The translations under genes and the position numbers were made by a program. The notes beneath the pieces are model-generated. The model saw only the letters and a program-made list of their open reading frames with translations, was not told where the DNA came from and did not search any database. From assembly GCA_028023455.1 (NCBI GenBank), contig JAQFVV010000321.1:436001-500000 (forward strand): a DNA stretch of 64,000 nt, given 5' to 3'. Shown one piece after another: positions 44,536 to 56,770 of this stretch (its first letter is position 1; each line of letters opens with the position of its first letter). The DNA comes from Epiperipatus broadwayi (lineage: Eukaryota > Onychophora > Udeonychophora > Euonychophora > Peripatidae).

Positions 44536-46588
44536 ATCTATTATTATTTATTAAAGCTTATAAAAAATGGCATAAAAATGGTGAAAAATTATGCATTATT
44601 ATAAAGAAATCATATAAATGACAAATATATTTGGTCTTCATAATAAAATTTAAAGTCTGTTTGCAAGGTAAAAAAAATATAATGAGTTCTGATTTCATAA
44701 ATAAATAGTGATTATGTATATATTTATTGTAAACTAATTCTTGTGAATAAGTATTACCTAAAAGTATGACTCTAGTAAATTAAATTTAAGTAAATACAAA
44801 TTAATGGTATGTGGTTTGTTTAACCTGAGTGAAAAAATCTGATTCAGACAAAATGCTTATTGGAAGCTTCTTTTTTTAAGTATCTACAATTGTGTTTGTA
44901 GTTTAGTGGTGATAATAATGATATTTGAAGGAATTCTTCAGTGTTTTCATTGCTGAGATATAACCCATCAAAAACTATTCACATAAAATATGTTATATAT
45001 AAACCTAAACATCACTCAAGCTATAAACAGAAATGGACTTAGACGTCTCTTCTACTCCTATAGATAACAAATCAATTAGAAACGTAATATTACTTAGCAG
45101 ATATCAAATAAAAATTGCACAATTGATACAAATAGTAATGAAATAAAAAAAAGGATAAAAAATGAATTTGGTTGCACCCTGAAACATTACAAGGTTAGAA
45201 ATTGGTTTAAAATCCACTTCACAGACATCCTGGGTAAAATTCCAATAAATTTGGTATTTAATAATAGCATGAAAATGACAGAGAAAGGAAGCCAATCATT
45301 CACAAAAAGTATTAACAAAAATGCCAAATAGATTAGTAGTCATTTTTAAATAATTCCTTAAACACACAAATTTGTATAAATAAAACATCAAAAGGTATTC
45401 TAACTCCATTATGAATAATACACATAATGAAACATCCTAATGAAATAACAAATTAAAAGGAAAGCTGATTGTTCAGTCTCAGAAATTCAAACTGAGATAA
45501 AAAATAATTTCAAATTCATACTAAACAATTATAAAAAGCACATTCATAGAAACTCTAATGAGCATTAACCTATAAATAAAACCATGGGAGTTAAAAACAC
45601 ATACCCAGTAAAAAACATAAATGATTCAGCTATACAAAATCTAATCATATAAATAATCAAAAATAAATTATAAGGCTGAAAAACACATATATGTAAATCT
45701 ATAAATTGTGTTTCTAACATGTAAATAAATTATAGAGCTAAGAGTGATGCTTAATATTACATTCCACTTAGAGCAATTCAAAAGACAATGTAGCTAATCT
45801 AATGGAAACAAAAATACATAGTTCTTCAAATACCAATTTATCAAAATTTCTAATTCAATTTAAATACTCTATTTTTTAAACATCTCAACAGTAGAAATTA
45901 GATTTTTTTATACCAAATTATACTCTCTTTAGTCATTCAAAATTTATTATTTTGATGCACATTTTGCAAATATATTATTTAATTTTTCTTTAAATTTTTA
46001 ATCTCATCACTTAAAACACCAATAATGTAATTTATCAGCAAATGCCATTTCTGCAAAAGAGATTTCAACACACATGATAATTTTACAATACATATATCTG
46101 TTATAAATCTTTATTTCAAGGATGAACCTATTCCCTCAAGATATTTCTTATCCTAGCAGACATACATATTAATTATATCATTTACATTTCTTATCAGTAT
46201 TGTCTAAAATTAGTTTAGCAACTTTAATTCCAACTTTTTTCTCAGACTATACAGCTCTATGTGTTTTATTCCACCTCAAGCATTTTTTTTATAGATAACT
46301 ACAACCTTATAATCCATATAAAAATTACTCTTACATCTGGTATTTTTTTTAAGGAGATTTATATTTTACTATTTTTAATTTGATCTTTCAATCTAGATAC
46401 TTTGCAAGTATAGATAATTTTTTTCTGAATTCTCTCATCAATCAAAGAAATGTCAACCAAACATTCACCATCTTTACATGCTCTTTTACTATGTACTATT
46501 ATTATTCAGGAACTGAATATTCTTCCAACTATATTCAGTAATAAAGAAAAAAAAGGTTTATTAACAGAATATAAATATATACATACTA
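44536..46588. other. Unassigned; A-rich block 45000-46100
   Basis: The + strand from about 45000 to 46100 is strongly A-rich and G-poor, unlike its surroundings. This strand asymmetry is often left by an old retrotransposon, but no coding motif is recognisable on either strand. Confidence 0.35.
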
Positions 46589-47880
46589 AAAAATAAAGAG
46601 CTCAGCTAATTTGTTCTAATAAGTTTTATTGGTAAATGCCAGCTAAACAAAGCATTTAAAAATCTCTATCTTGAAAACCACTCCTTGGTCTCAGACTAAT
46701 GTTTTCATGCTTTGGCATTCCTCTGTGAGGTGCTGGGGTAGGTTCAGACACTAGATCTAAAAATACCAAGCCAAAGCCAGCATTTATCTAAAAGTTAACT
46801 ATTAAGTAGAAAATCTGAAATTTTTAGACACCTAAATGTCTTCAAACCTAGCTATCTAACTTAAATAGCTATATGGGGCTGAGAGATCTTCAGCCAAACC
46901 ATATATTAATAGCCTTAGCAATATAACATTGCTTAAGACTTTAAAGTAAAGACTATAAATAGTCAACATAAAACCAAAGTTATATATCACATGACTCAAT
47001 TTTTAAGCTTATAAATAAAAAATAAAGAGCTCTGCTAATTTGCTCTAACAAGTTTTGTTGATAAATGCCAGCTAAATAAAGCATTTAAAAATCTCTAGCT
47101 TGAAACCACTCCTTAGCCTCAGACCAATAGTTTTATGCTTTGTCACTTCTCAGTGAGGCACTAGGGTAGGTTCAGAAACTAGATCTAAAAATACCAAGCC
47201 AAAGCCAGCATTTATCTAAAAGTTAACTATTAAGTAGAAAATCTGAAATTTTTAGATACCTAAATTTCTTCAAACCCAGCTATCTAACTCAAATAGCTAC
47301 ATGGGGCTGAGATATTTTTAAATGCTCTGTTTAGCTGGCATTTACCAATAAAGCTTGTTAGAGAAAATTAGCAGAGTTCTTTATTTTTATTTACAAGCTT
47401 AAAAATTGAGTCATGTGATTTATGGCTGATTTTTTTTGTTGACTATTTACAGTTTTTGCTTTAAAGTCTTAAGCAATGTTATATTGCTAAGGCTATTAAT
47501 ATATGGTTTGGCTGAAGATCTCTCAACCCCATATAGCTATTTGAGTTAGATAGCTGGGTTTGAAGATATTTAGGTATTTACAAATTTCAGATTTTCTACT
47601 TAATAGTTAACTTTTAGATAAATGCTGGCTTTGGCTTAATACTTTTAGATCTAGTGTCTGCACCTACCCTAGCACCTCACTGAGGAGTTCCAAAGTATGA
47701 AACCATTGGTCTAGGGCTAAGGAGTCATTTTCAAGATAGAGATTTTTAAATGCTTTGTTTAGCTGGCATTTATCAATAAATCTTGTTAGAGCAAATTAGC
47801 AGAGCTCTTTATTTTTTATTTACAAGCTTTAAAAATCGAGTCATGTAATATATGACTTTGATTTTTTTATACAATACTAC
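46589..47880. repeat. 1.3 kb inverted-repeat cluster of one element family
   Basis: The unit begins AATAAAGAGCTCTGCTAATT and runs through AATGCCAGCTAAA, a CTCCTTAGCCTCAGACCAAT block, AGCCAAAGCCAGCATTTATC, TTAACTATTAAGTAGAAAAT and CAGCTATCTAACTCAAATAG. It is present in direct orientation at 46589-46990 and (partial) 47010-47310, and inverted at 47305-47880, with short terminal pieces repeated at the central junction (47310-47400). So two directly repeated copies face one inverted copy. A non-autonomous element inserted into itself is the simplest explanation. Confidence 0.75.
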
Positions 47881-47919
47881 TTTGTAACTCTATTAAATTA
47901 TGCTTCTTTTCTTTAGCTA

Positions 47920-48183
47920 TGTGATTAAGCTTTATTTCACAATTTAACTAATAACTCACTGAGCAATGCTTTTGATCTAGGAAGTCATAATAATATTGCT
48001 CAAACTTATCAGTTAAACTGATATTATAAGGAGAAAACACAACCTTAATACATTAATGTCATGTTTTCTTCTAATAATGCCATTTTAGCTGATAAGTTTG
48101 AATGCTATGATTATTTTTCCCAGGTCAAAAGCATTGCTCAGTGAGGTTATTAGTTAAATTGTGAACTAAAGTTTAATCTTTTC
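47920..48183. mobile_element. 264 bp palindromic MITE
   Basis: Arms of about 115 bp: CACAATTTAACTAATAACTC and GAGCAATGCTTTTGA in the left arm face TCAAAAGCATTGCTCAGTGA and TATTAGTTAAATTGTGA in the right, plus inner CAAACTTATCAG versus CTGATAAGTTTG. The centre is AT-rich and non-coding. It lies directly after the 46.6-47.9 kb cluster but belongs to another family. Confidence 0.75.
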
Positions 48184-48994
48184 TTGGAAAGGTTATTAAT
48201 GTTTGTTATAGAATGACATATTACTCTTGCAGAATCATCTTCCACTATCTCTGCTGATGGACAGCCATCTAATGTTTGGTTTACATATAATGAATAGTCT
48301 TATCACCATTTAAATAAAACTACAGGAATATCCACAATTTATTCTGGATACCCTTTTCATTCTTTAACACTATCACAAAATTATGATTACATTATAGTCT
48401 CCTATATTAAACAACAACTGGCATTTATTCATAGCTCTGCTTTGTTGTTTAAACATTCAGCCCCAATATTGTTTTACTTGGTTCATTTCTTTCTAAGTGA
48501 TACAGATACTCTTCTTATTTAAACTTAATAACAATAGTCCAATTTTCAAAAGAAAAAAATAAATTCTTCCCTTGAGATCAACAATTGTTACTATGTTAGT
48601 ATACCAAAAAAAGTATCTCAGTGTTACAAATATTAACCATATCAAAATCAACTCTTAATCTAATATCATGTAAAACTGTCATAATACACACTGGTTTTTA
48701 AGAAGCATTTGATTTTGTAGTTTTGCAGATCCGATATTTAAATTTACAGGGTGCAGCAATGTCATAGTATATTTTAGTGAATCTATTCTTTAAAGGTAAG
48801 TGCATATCTTCTTAATAGATATATCACTCTTAAGATAAATAATTCAATACTTCGAGGTTCCCTAAACCCATTTTTTAATATCTTGTACTATGTCTTTTAC
48901 TAAAATTAATTGATGAACAAATGACTTGATTCTTTGTACCTGCACTGGATATGGCAGTCAAATTTATAGCTTACATAAATGATTTAGTATTAAC
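48184..48994. other. Unassigned AT-rich sequence
   Basis: No exon, RNA gene or repeat pairing recognised. Confidence 0.4.
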
Positions 48995-49002
48995 TTTTAA
49001 TT

Positions 49003-50135
49003 CAGGTGTGGGAAACCTTTTTTTTTCCAAGGGCCATTTGGATATTTATAATATCATTCGTATGCCATACAAATTCTCGATTTAAAAATTAGCCTGCTAT
49101 ATTTGATCAAACATTTAACTAATTTTTCCCTAATTGTTAGGGTTGAACAATCTTTTTAGCTGGAAGGCCAATTTCAATTTTACCCTTTTTAAATGACTAT
49201 AATTTTTTTGTGAATTAAAAATAAGGTAATATCATCATTATTAATGACTGTTTTACATTTAATGAGAATTTCCCAGTTGCTTTGTATCTATACTTTCATG
49301 ACATATTTATATTATCAAATTTCTTTTTATGTTCTGGACATATTCTACAGCAGCTTAGATGCAGTCATTTATAAACTCCTTTTCAGAAAATGGTTCCAAA
49401 ATTCTACTTTAAAAAAAAAAAAAATTGTAATTTGCCTTTTCAGAATTTCCTGATTTGTTTGAACTTTTTATGAGATATGTCAGCCATTTGAAGTTTATTT
49501 TCAAGTTTTTTATTTTAATATTTGCTTCTTTCCTAACAATTTTATTAATTTTATTGATATCTGAATGTTTAATATATGATATTCTTTATTAACTGAAATA
49601 ATTTCTCGACAGACACATCTATTTACTATTTGTTTCTATAAAAGAAATATGCGCAGATCCATTTCTATTGAAATTTGAAATTTTCTTTATCAGTTTTTTT
49701 TATTTTATCTGACTCAGTGTAGCCATTGTAATAAAAAAATCAAAGCAAAAATAATAATAATAATAACGCAAAGTAAAAATCTAATTGTATTTTTATGAAT
49801 ATATAATTAGTCTGTGAAAATTACTATAAAAACAAAACTGCCCTCAGCATCGTAGATTATATTTGTAGACAGATAGACCACACAATATAGATTATTTGGT
49901 GGAATATTGCACATCTTATAGAATGAACTAGAACTATTATAAAAGATGGATATAGTTAAAAAAATAAATATTTTATTTTACTTAACTCTTAATTCAATAT
50001 TTGAACTAGGCATATGTTTAAATAGAAGTTTTATACATGACTATTTTATTTACATTTTTGAAAATGTCCAGGAGCCACATTGAAAGCTTTTGAGGGCCAG
50101 AGCTAATCCCCAGGGCTGGAAGTTCACCAGCCCTG
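49003..50135. mobile_element. 1.13 kb hAT-type transposon, non-autonomous
   Basis: The ends CAGGTGTGGGAAACCTTTTT and AAGTTCACCAGCCCTG carry the hAT CAGG...CCTG signature, with sub-terminal GGGCCATTT / GAGGGCCAGAG and GAGCCACATTGAAAGC motifs. Flanks are TTTTAATT (48995-49002) and TTTTAAAT (50136-50143), an 8 bp target duplication with one mismatch. No transposase frame longer than 69 codons. Different in sequence from the hAT elements at 32959 and 52788. Confidence 0.75.
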
Positions 50136-50363
50136 TTTTAAATCAAAAAGAGAATTGGAATCACTTTATTTTATTTTTGACAACTTTGAACTCTTTTCAG
50201 AAATAATGATAAGTTCAGAAAAGTGTAGATCATGGCCCTAGTTATGTCAAAATTTGTAGGGAAACCTACAAAATTTTTTTGGTCTTTTACTGTTTCTTTC
50301 TCTTTGTAATAAGAAACAAAATTTCACATGATCACCATTTCTTATGCTTGCTTTTAATTGTTA

Positions 50364-50536
50364 TTCAAACAGGCAAAACTCTATATGTATTGCCATTCAG
50401 TGCAAGCCAGAGTAAGTCTGGGGATATTGGATGAGTAGCCACTAGACGGAATTTTATGCACAAGCCTTCTGTCATTCATTGATTACTCTGGCTTGCACTG
50501 AGTGGCAATACGTATAGAGAGTTTTGCCTGTTTGAA
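50364..50536. mobile_element. Fold-back MITE family F, compact copy with clear ends
   Basis: The inverted termini TTCAAACAGGCAAAACTCT and AGAGTTTTGCCTGTTTGAA are perfect over 19 bases and continue into the family arms (AGTGCAAGCCAGAGTAA; TTACTCTGGCTTGCACTGAG). With only 173 bp it is the best definition of the family ends. Confidence 0.8.
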
Positions 50537-50799
50537 GAAACAAAATTGAGGACAACTATTTATTGCATATGAAAAATTAGAGATCTCTTAAAAGCACACC
50601 ATTTTTTGCAAAGTACCATTGTTAACTATGCTTATCAAAGTAAAAGAGCATACTTTATGCCTATAATTGTTTTCTCAAAGCATTTCAAGCTAAAGATTGA
50701 TATACTTTGCAGGAAATTGTTATAAGAATAGAAAATAATAATCTCAATCTCTAATTTTAAACAAAAAAAACAAGTGTAAAGCAAGTCCACATGAGAGAG

Positions 50800-51070
50800 A
50801 TAAATGGGCGTGATTTATACTTGGTAGGTATCCACCATTTGGAATGATTACATCAATTTTGTCTCTAATATATCAAACATTTCTACACATTAATTTGTCT
50901 ATTCATAAATTAATAATTTTATGTATTTGCAACAAACCCAGCTAGACTTCATGCAAAAATTTAAAGGTCTGTTTTTAGACCTGAAATATTTTGATTTTTT
51001 ATTGAAATTAAGTCTGGACCACTTGCCAATTTATAAGTTCTAAAAGATCAGAGAAGAATCACACAAATTG
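50800..51070 (-). pseudogene. Tc1-type transposase C-terminal relic
   Basis: Minus-strand reading gives LASGPDLISIKN at about 50995-51030, matching the W-P-x-x-S-P-D-L-N-P-I-E-N block that carries the last catalytic acidic residue in Tc1-type transposases. About 55 codons later comes VIIPNGGYLP (about 50820-50850), resembling the C-terminal V-I-x-x-x-G-G-x-x-x-Y block. Stops lie between. Only this C-terminal third is recognisable. Confidence 0.5.
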
Positions 51071-52779
51071 GTTCTATGCATGGGGTTTGCTAAAGAGAAA
51101 AGGATTGTACGATTTTTTTTTTTATATAACAATTATGAAACAATATAAAAGATATATAATGCAAATGCTTTTAGTAACATCTAATATGCATTTACGATAT
51201 CATTGGTATTTATACTATTTACATTTTGGTTTACAAGATATTCTCATCTATATATCCTGGCCCCTATTTCAACATATAAAAGATGTCATGATTACAAAAT
51301 TAAATACACAAGTATAGATTTAAAACAATGCCAGGGACATTTATGCTAGCACTTAGAATATTTAGATTAAATCTTAAGCTTTATAATTTTTAAATTAATA
51401 GGTTACTAGGATTGTTATAGTATAATGAAATTAAAAATAAATTCATTAGTTTAATCAAAACTTTTTATAGTACAATTCTCATTAAAATATATAGGTTTTA
51501 TAGTTATAGTTGTGGATATTTTAATATATTGTTTCATGTTAATTTACTAGTTTGTGCTATGTGATAAATATAATATTCTCTTTAAGTTTAAAATTGTATA
51601 TACGAATAGAAAAATAAATGGTTAAAAGATAGAAATTCTCATGCAAAATTTATAAAGAATAATTATAATTTCTAATGTAATGAATAGTGATTAATGATCG
51701 TTTGTGAAGGTTAATGATTATTAAGGCACTTGTAAATTAAGTTCATATTTAATGTACAATTACGTGATAAGAAGAGATTTATTTATTTTGAATATAAGTA
51801 ATTACAAACCACTAAAAACTCTCCATATTTTTTAATATATACAATTCTTTCAGAAATCATATATTTACATATTTAGCCAATATATTACGCATATGGAAAT
51901 GTATGCTTATTTATTACATCAAAATATTTCGTCATAGGTTATCAGTTTTTATTAAACTTTTTTACCTTATGTAAAAGACAGATAGCAGATACTCTCGTTA
52001 TAGAATAAAAAAGTTGTTTGTTTCCTAGAGCTTCTTAGTATTTTAATTTTGACCTTAATTCCATTTAATGGATGATCACCGTTATAACGTGACAACAGTT
52101 TGTCATAGTTGAGTGAACTTTTAAATTAAATTCATATAAGATGTATATATATATTACAATAAAATTTTGAAATAATTTCTACATTTTATATATATATATA
52201 AATAAGCACACATTTGAATATCCGCTGTATTTTCATGAATCTCAGTGTGTATATGCTATTTAATATGTATGTATATTCATGTATATGCAGAAGTGTATAT
52301 ATTACTTTACACATTTTATAATGTGTTAACATATATTTTTTTAATATATGAAATCGTAATATTCAATAATATATACAGTAATACATATTTTATCTCAGAT
52401 AGCTGAGAAAAATATTCAGGTTCCCAATTGAAAATAATCGACCATAGCAAACATAGTTAACTATGTGATATTGTTTAATAAATGGGATCTAGCTATTCTT
52501 ATCTAGAAGGTAAAACAAGGATAAAATGCTTTCATTTCATTGTTTCTCTATTGAGGGTGTATTAGAAAAGCCTATAGTGAGATGTTTAGAAGACTATTTT
52601 ATATCTTTTGTCTGATAATGTTCTAATTCATGACTATATATTATAATATGTTTTCATTATTTATTTATTTTTTTGACATAATATTCTAACAATGTTAATT
52701 TCCAAAGAATTATAATAAATTCATGACTAAAAAAAGTTTTTAGGTATATGCTTTTTATTATTCAACATTTCTTTTTACC
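51071..52779. other. Unassigned, very AT-rich
   Basis: Long TA and T tracts (for example 52145-52200), no coding relic, no exon. A 76-codon open frame at 51087-51317 shows no recognisable content and is probably chance. Confidence 0.45.
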
Positions 52780-52787
52780 CACTAACC

Positions 52788-53187
52788 CAGGGGTTCCCAA
52801 CACTATGTCCGCGGGTACCATGGCGCCCGCAGACCATTTTACGTGTGCCCACCGCTATCCGAACACAATTAAAAATTATTTATCTGATACAAATAAATTT
52901 AATTTTTAAAATTTCTTATAAATTATTGTATTATATTGTAATCAAATTGTAGGGCATACTATACTTTTACAACATAAAAATATAAACGTTAATTATATGT
53001 TAAAATTTTATTTTTGAAATAAATATTTTTTTGTACATTGTGTGTATTATTAACAATATCCAACTATAAATTAACATTGAAAAAATAAATGGTGCCCGCC
53101 CCCTAACATTGAAAAAATAAATAGTGCCCGCCACTTTGCCGGTATTATAGAATGTGCTCTTAAGTGCAAAAAGGTTGGGGACCCCTG
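52788..53187. mobile_element. 400 bp hAT MITE with intact 8 bp target duplication
   Basis: Terminal inverted repeats are CAGGGGTTCCCAAC and GTTGGGGACCCCTG. The target duplication CACTAACC is perfect at 52780-52787 and 53188-53195. Internal short tandem unit: GAAAAAATAAATGGTGCCCG and GAAAAAATAAATAGTGCCCG side by side near 53080-53130. GC-rich ends against an AT-rich body. Non-coding. It sits immediately downstream (in LINE orientation) of the minus-strand LINE relic, probably inside it. Confidence 0.9.
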
Positions 53188-53195
53188 CACTAACC

Positions 53196-54030
53196 CTATC
53201 CCAGAATTTCAATTATTTCATGTCTAAAAGTTTTTGTGTAATGTTTTTGCACTTTTAAACTCTTCAAATATATATATGAAGTTCTTCCATCTATCTCAAG
53301 ATATTTGCAGTTGTTAACTTCTTCTAATTCATGAATATCAATCTTTATTTTTTTCTGAAAAAAATCCATTGAACATTCTTTAGTCATTTTAGCATTTATT
53401 TTTAGTCCTATTTTCTTACTTTCATCTGATAACTCTTGCAATGTTTCATGAAACTCTGGAATATTATTTGCAAAAACGACCACATCATCTACAAAATCTT
53501 ATTGATTTAAATAATCTCCATTTAGTTTTACTCTCTTATCTTCCCATTTTATTCCAGAAAATTCTTTTTATAAAATTTCTAATTAAAATTTTTGGAAATG
53601 TGAAATCACCTTGTTGTATATACTTCTGTAATCCAATTGTTGCTGTTGCATTTTGATAAATATTTTGCAAAATATGATAGTATTTTGAGTCTATATATTG
53701 ATAATCCATTGGTTTAATCACTGAAGAAATGCTTATAAAACTAAATGTCTTTTCATAATCTACAAATTCAAAGCAAAATGACAACTCATATTCATAGATT
53801 TTATCTGTAACTTTTTTTAATATTTGGATATGATTCACTATGCTAGAGCCATCTTTAAATACAGCTTGTTTTTTTTGGAGGGGAGGGGGATTAGAACCCA
53901 AGTTAATAATACATGAGTTGTAATTATCTCTGTAAAGATTTTGAGTAAAACTGATAGAAGACTGATGTCTATAATTTCTAATATCTTCTTTATCACTTGC
54001 AGTCATTTGGTGTATCTTTGTCATTTAAAA
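53196..54030 (-). pseudogene. RTE-like LINE reverse transcriptase relic, second copy
   Basis: Minus-strand reading from high to low coordinates. FVDYEKTFSFISISSVIKPM (about 53710-53770) is the RT palm segment (D-x-x-K-A-F). ILQNIYQNATATIGLQ and IQQGDFTFPKILI follow. Then VVFANNIPEFHETLQELSDE with KKIGLKINAKMTKECSMDF and ELEEVNNCKYLE (53290-53485), the FADD-to-thumb region, where the D-D of the active site lies just upstream of the open frame. The reading crosses several frames with stops. It is the same family as 11680-13205: the thumb block LQELSDESKK is shared. Confidence 0.75.
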
Positions 54031-54399
54031 GAACATTTATTAATAAATTTAATTTTAAAATTACAGCAGTTACTGACTTCCATCAACTTTGTCAGAGAAT
54101 TTAGAGAACTAGTACACATCCACAGAATAATGTCTATCAATCTTTATCCTATTGCATAAGAAAGGAATCCCAATTGATTGTAATAACTACTTTTCATGCA
54201 AATAAAATATTACTCAACGTAATTAATGACTTTATAAAGGCATTCATTGTTGACAAATATCTAATGAACAGTTACAATTTCTACCTAAAAAGATCACAAG
54301 AGAAAAACTATTAAATATATTTGTCAGATGAGGGAAGAGTTTTGCAATATATATATATGTGTGTGTGTTTTCATGGTTTTATGATGTAAAGAAAATAGT

Positions 54400-54990
54400 T
54401 TTATAGTTAAATCATATATAGGTATAGTTTTGTGGATTAGAAAAGGCTTTTGATAAGATAAAATAAAATAAGAACTACAGGCATAATCTTTAATCTGGGA
54501 TTACCTTTATATCTGATACAATTTATTCAAAATGAGTCTAATATTGTGATTTTTATCAATAAAATTTAGAAAAAGTAGACAGGTGTTAGACAGAGATTAT
54601 CATGTGCAATATTCTTGAAGACTGGAAAACTGGGAAAGCATGGGGCAGGAGAAGGCAAATAATCTTGGAATAAGTATCTTAAAAATCCAAAGTCATGATT
54701 ACAGACCCTGCCAGTAACATTTCCCTCTTTCTTTCCAATTTAAAAATGCCTATTTTAGAAGAATTTAAACTGAATCAAAAACTACCACTGCTAATAACGA
54801 TATGAATAATGGCATATTTTAGATATATGATGAAAAGATCTAAAGAAAAGCTTGTAACTGAATGAGAAGTGGATAGTGACTTTTCGCATGGTCATGTTTT
54901 AATGCAAAGAATAAATCAGGTTAGGCATATCACTGGCCATGTTTTATATGACCAAAAGCATGAAGTAGAGAGGAGGTTAGTGGAATTCTT
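54400..54990 (+). pseudogene. Possible LINE RT relic on the + strand
   Basis: Blocks suggest an RT palm: FVD-KRLLIR / EKAFDKI at about 54432-54460, FNLGLPLYLIQFIQNES near 54490-54540 and TGVRQRLSCAIFLKTGK near 54580-54630 (position of G-V-R-Q-G-C). Farther on ITGHVLYDQKHEVERRLVEF (about 54925-54990) resembles the G-H-V segment of LINE C-termini. The reading is heavily broken and I regard the assignment as likely but unproven. Confidence 0.45.
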
Positions 54991-55540
54991 CATGTGCTTT
55001 TATTCTCTAATTTATTTTTTGCATGTGCATATATAAAAGAATAAATAAAATTTCTCAATATGAAAATTATATTTATCTGTAAAATTAATATTGCCAACTA
55101 TTATTACTTTATGATATGACATAAGGTTCATATATATATATAATATTATAGCAGAGAATGTAAGTTAAGATACTGATTTGTTTTATTAAAGACATGGACC
55201 TTATAATTTATATATCTTAGGCAGTAAACTTTATAAAAATAGATAAACTTGGCGATATTTCTCTGAATGGCTTCTTTATGAAATTAATGAAATTGGTATT
55301 ATGTCAGAAATTTGCCTTTATTTTAGTTTTAAATTTATTTATTATTTCGTATTAATACTTTTATTTTTTTCGCATTAAGGCTATTGTTCTATTTAAGAGT
55401 AATTGACCTCTCATTGTAAATATATGAAAGTTTAAAACACACAGATATTTAAAGAATTTCAGCACGTTAAACAATAGCTCATTATTATTAACTAAACATG
55501 TGTTGTCGTAACTTGCAGTTTTTTTTTGCCAAAAGCAATA
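54991..55540. other. Unassigned AT-rich sequence
   Basis: No supported feature. Confidence 0.4.
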
Positions 55541-55604
55541 ACTTCTAACAATGTCCAATAATTTTTTGATCATTTCCATAATTGTTAATTACAAAATTAA
55601 AATT

Positions 55605-56060
55605 TATCAGCGGTTTATTAATATTCTTTTTAATCTTTTAAATTTAAATCCATACATTACTTACTTATCCCATTACATCACCTTTTTTAAAATTATCATA
55701 ATTGCCTTTTGGATCATTCATCAAATAACAAAAAATATAACAGTCACGAGATTTATTTTAGAGTATCTTTATGCAGAATTGCAATGAAAAACTGGTATTT
55801 TCTATGAATGTCAAAGTTATATAGTGAAATAGAATTGAAAAAATATTGAGGCTTCTGAATTGTCATGATAGCAAAGACAACAAGTAACAAACAGGTAAAT
55901 TCATGATCAGATTAAACCAGAACTTTTCATGATAAGAAAAAGAATGATCAGTGAGGAGATGATCTCTATTATTAATATTTTTTTAATCTTTCAAATTTAA
56001 ATGCATACATTGCTTATGCTATTCCATTAACTTTTTTAAATTATGGTAATTATTTATTTA
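55605..56060. repeat. Direct repeat pair, about 85 bp units 355 bp apart
   Basis: TTAATATTCTTTTTAATCTT with TTAAATCCATACATTACTTA (55617-55700) and TTAATATTTTTTTAATCTTT with TTAAATGCATACATTGCTTA (55971-56055) are diverged direct copies, both followed by a CATTA block and CTTTTTTAAA. Non-coding; they may be the termini of a small element spanning 55617-56055. Confidence 0.5.
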
Positions 56061-56472
56061 TTTTCTTTCTTGTATCATGCTTATAACGTGGAGTTAGTTG
56101 AAATATATATGAACCAAGTCTGCTTTTGGGTAATTTACTATTATCCATACTGCTATTTAAACACAGCTTTAATGCAACAGTTATGGATTTAATGACACAA
56201 TAAAATACAGAGTTAAAAAGGATTATAGTGTTATTAAATTCAACATTATTTATTGTCAAAAATAAAAGCAGTGTTAAAGTTGTAAAATTAAAGATATCCT
56301 CTTCACAACTTTTAGCACATATATAAATCTGATAAGAGTGATTTTTCATGATTCCTGTCATTAAATGATTGTTTTGAAATAGTGCATGGTTCAGTGCAGT
56401 ATAAAGTGGCAGATTCTGGAACTGAAAGTCTGCAGATTGTAGCTTACCACTCAACCAACCATTGTGCCACTA
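56061..56472. other. Unassigned sequence
   Basis: A 134-codon minus-strand open frame (56050-56454) shows low-complexity hydrophobic content and no motif I know. I see no splice or start context that supports it as a gene. Confidence 0.3.
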
Positions 56473-56770
56473 AGCATCACATGATCACCATTCTTTATGC
56501 TTACACAAACTCTCCATACTGTAGCACCATTCAATGCAAAACAGAGTAATCAATGGATGCAAGAAGGTTTGTGCATAAAATCCCTATCTAATGCCTATCT
56601 GAAATTAGTCTGGAGATATTGGATGAGTGGGCATTAGATAGGGATTTTATGCACAAATCTTTCTTGCATCCATTGATTATTGTGGCTTGCACTGACTGGT
56701 GCTACTGTATGGAGACTTTATCCTCTGTGTAAACAGCTTGTGTAAGCATAAAGAATGCTGATCATATGAT
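56473..56770. mobile_element. Fold-back MITE family F, full-length copy
   Basis: Begins CATGATCACCATTCTTTATG and ends CATAAAGAATGCTGATCATA, with inner arms CAGAGTAATCAATGGATGCA, TGTGCATAAAATCCCTATCT and their inverted forms AGATAGGGATTTTATGCACA and TGCATCCATTGATTATTGTG. The extended termini (with TTACACAA/TTGTGTAAGC) show that the family is longer than the 50364 copy suggests. Confidence 0.75.

Noticed and set aside
48900-50140. hAT transposase gene in the 1.13 kb element
   Set aside because: No frame contains hAT dimerisation or catalytic motifs; the longest (69 codons) is featureless, so the element is non-autonomous.
56050-56454. 134-codon minus-strand open frame
   Set aside because: Longest frame outside the LTR element and its neighbours, but composition follows the AT-rich background, no domain or splice context, and neighbouring repeats overlap its edge.
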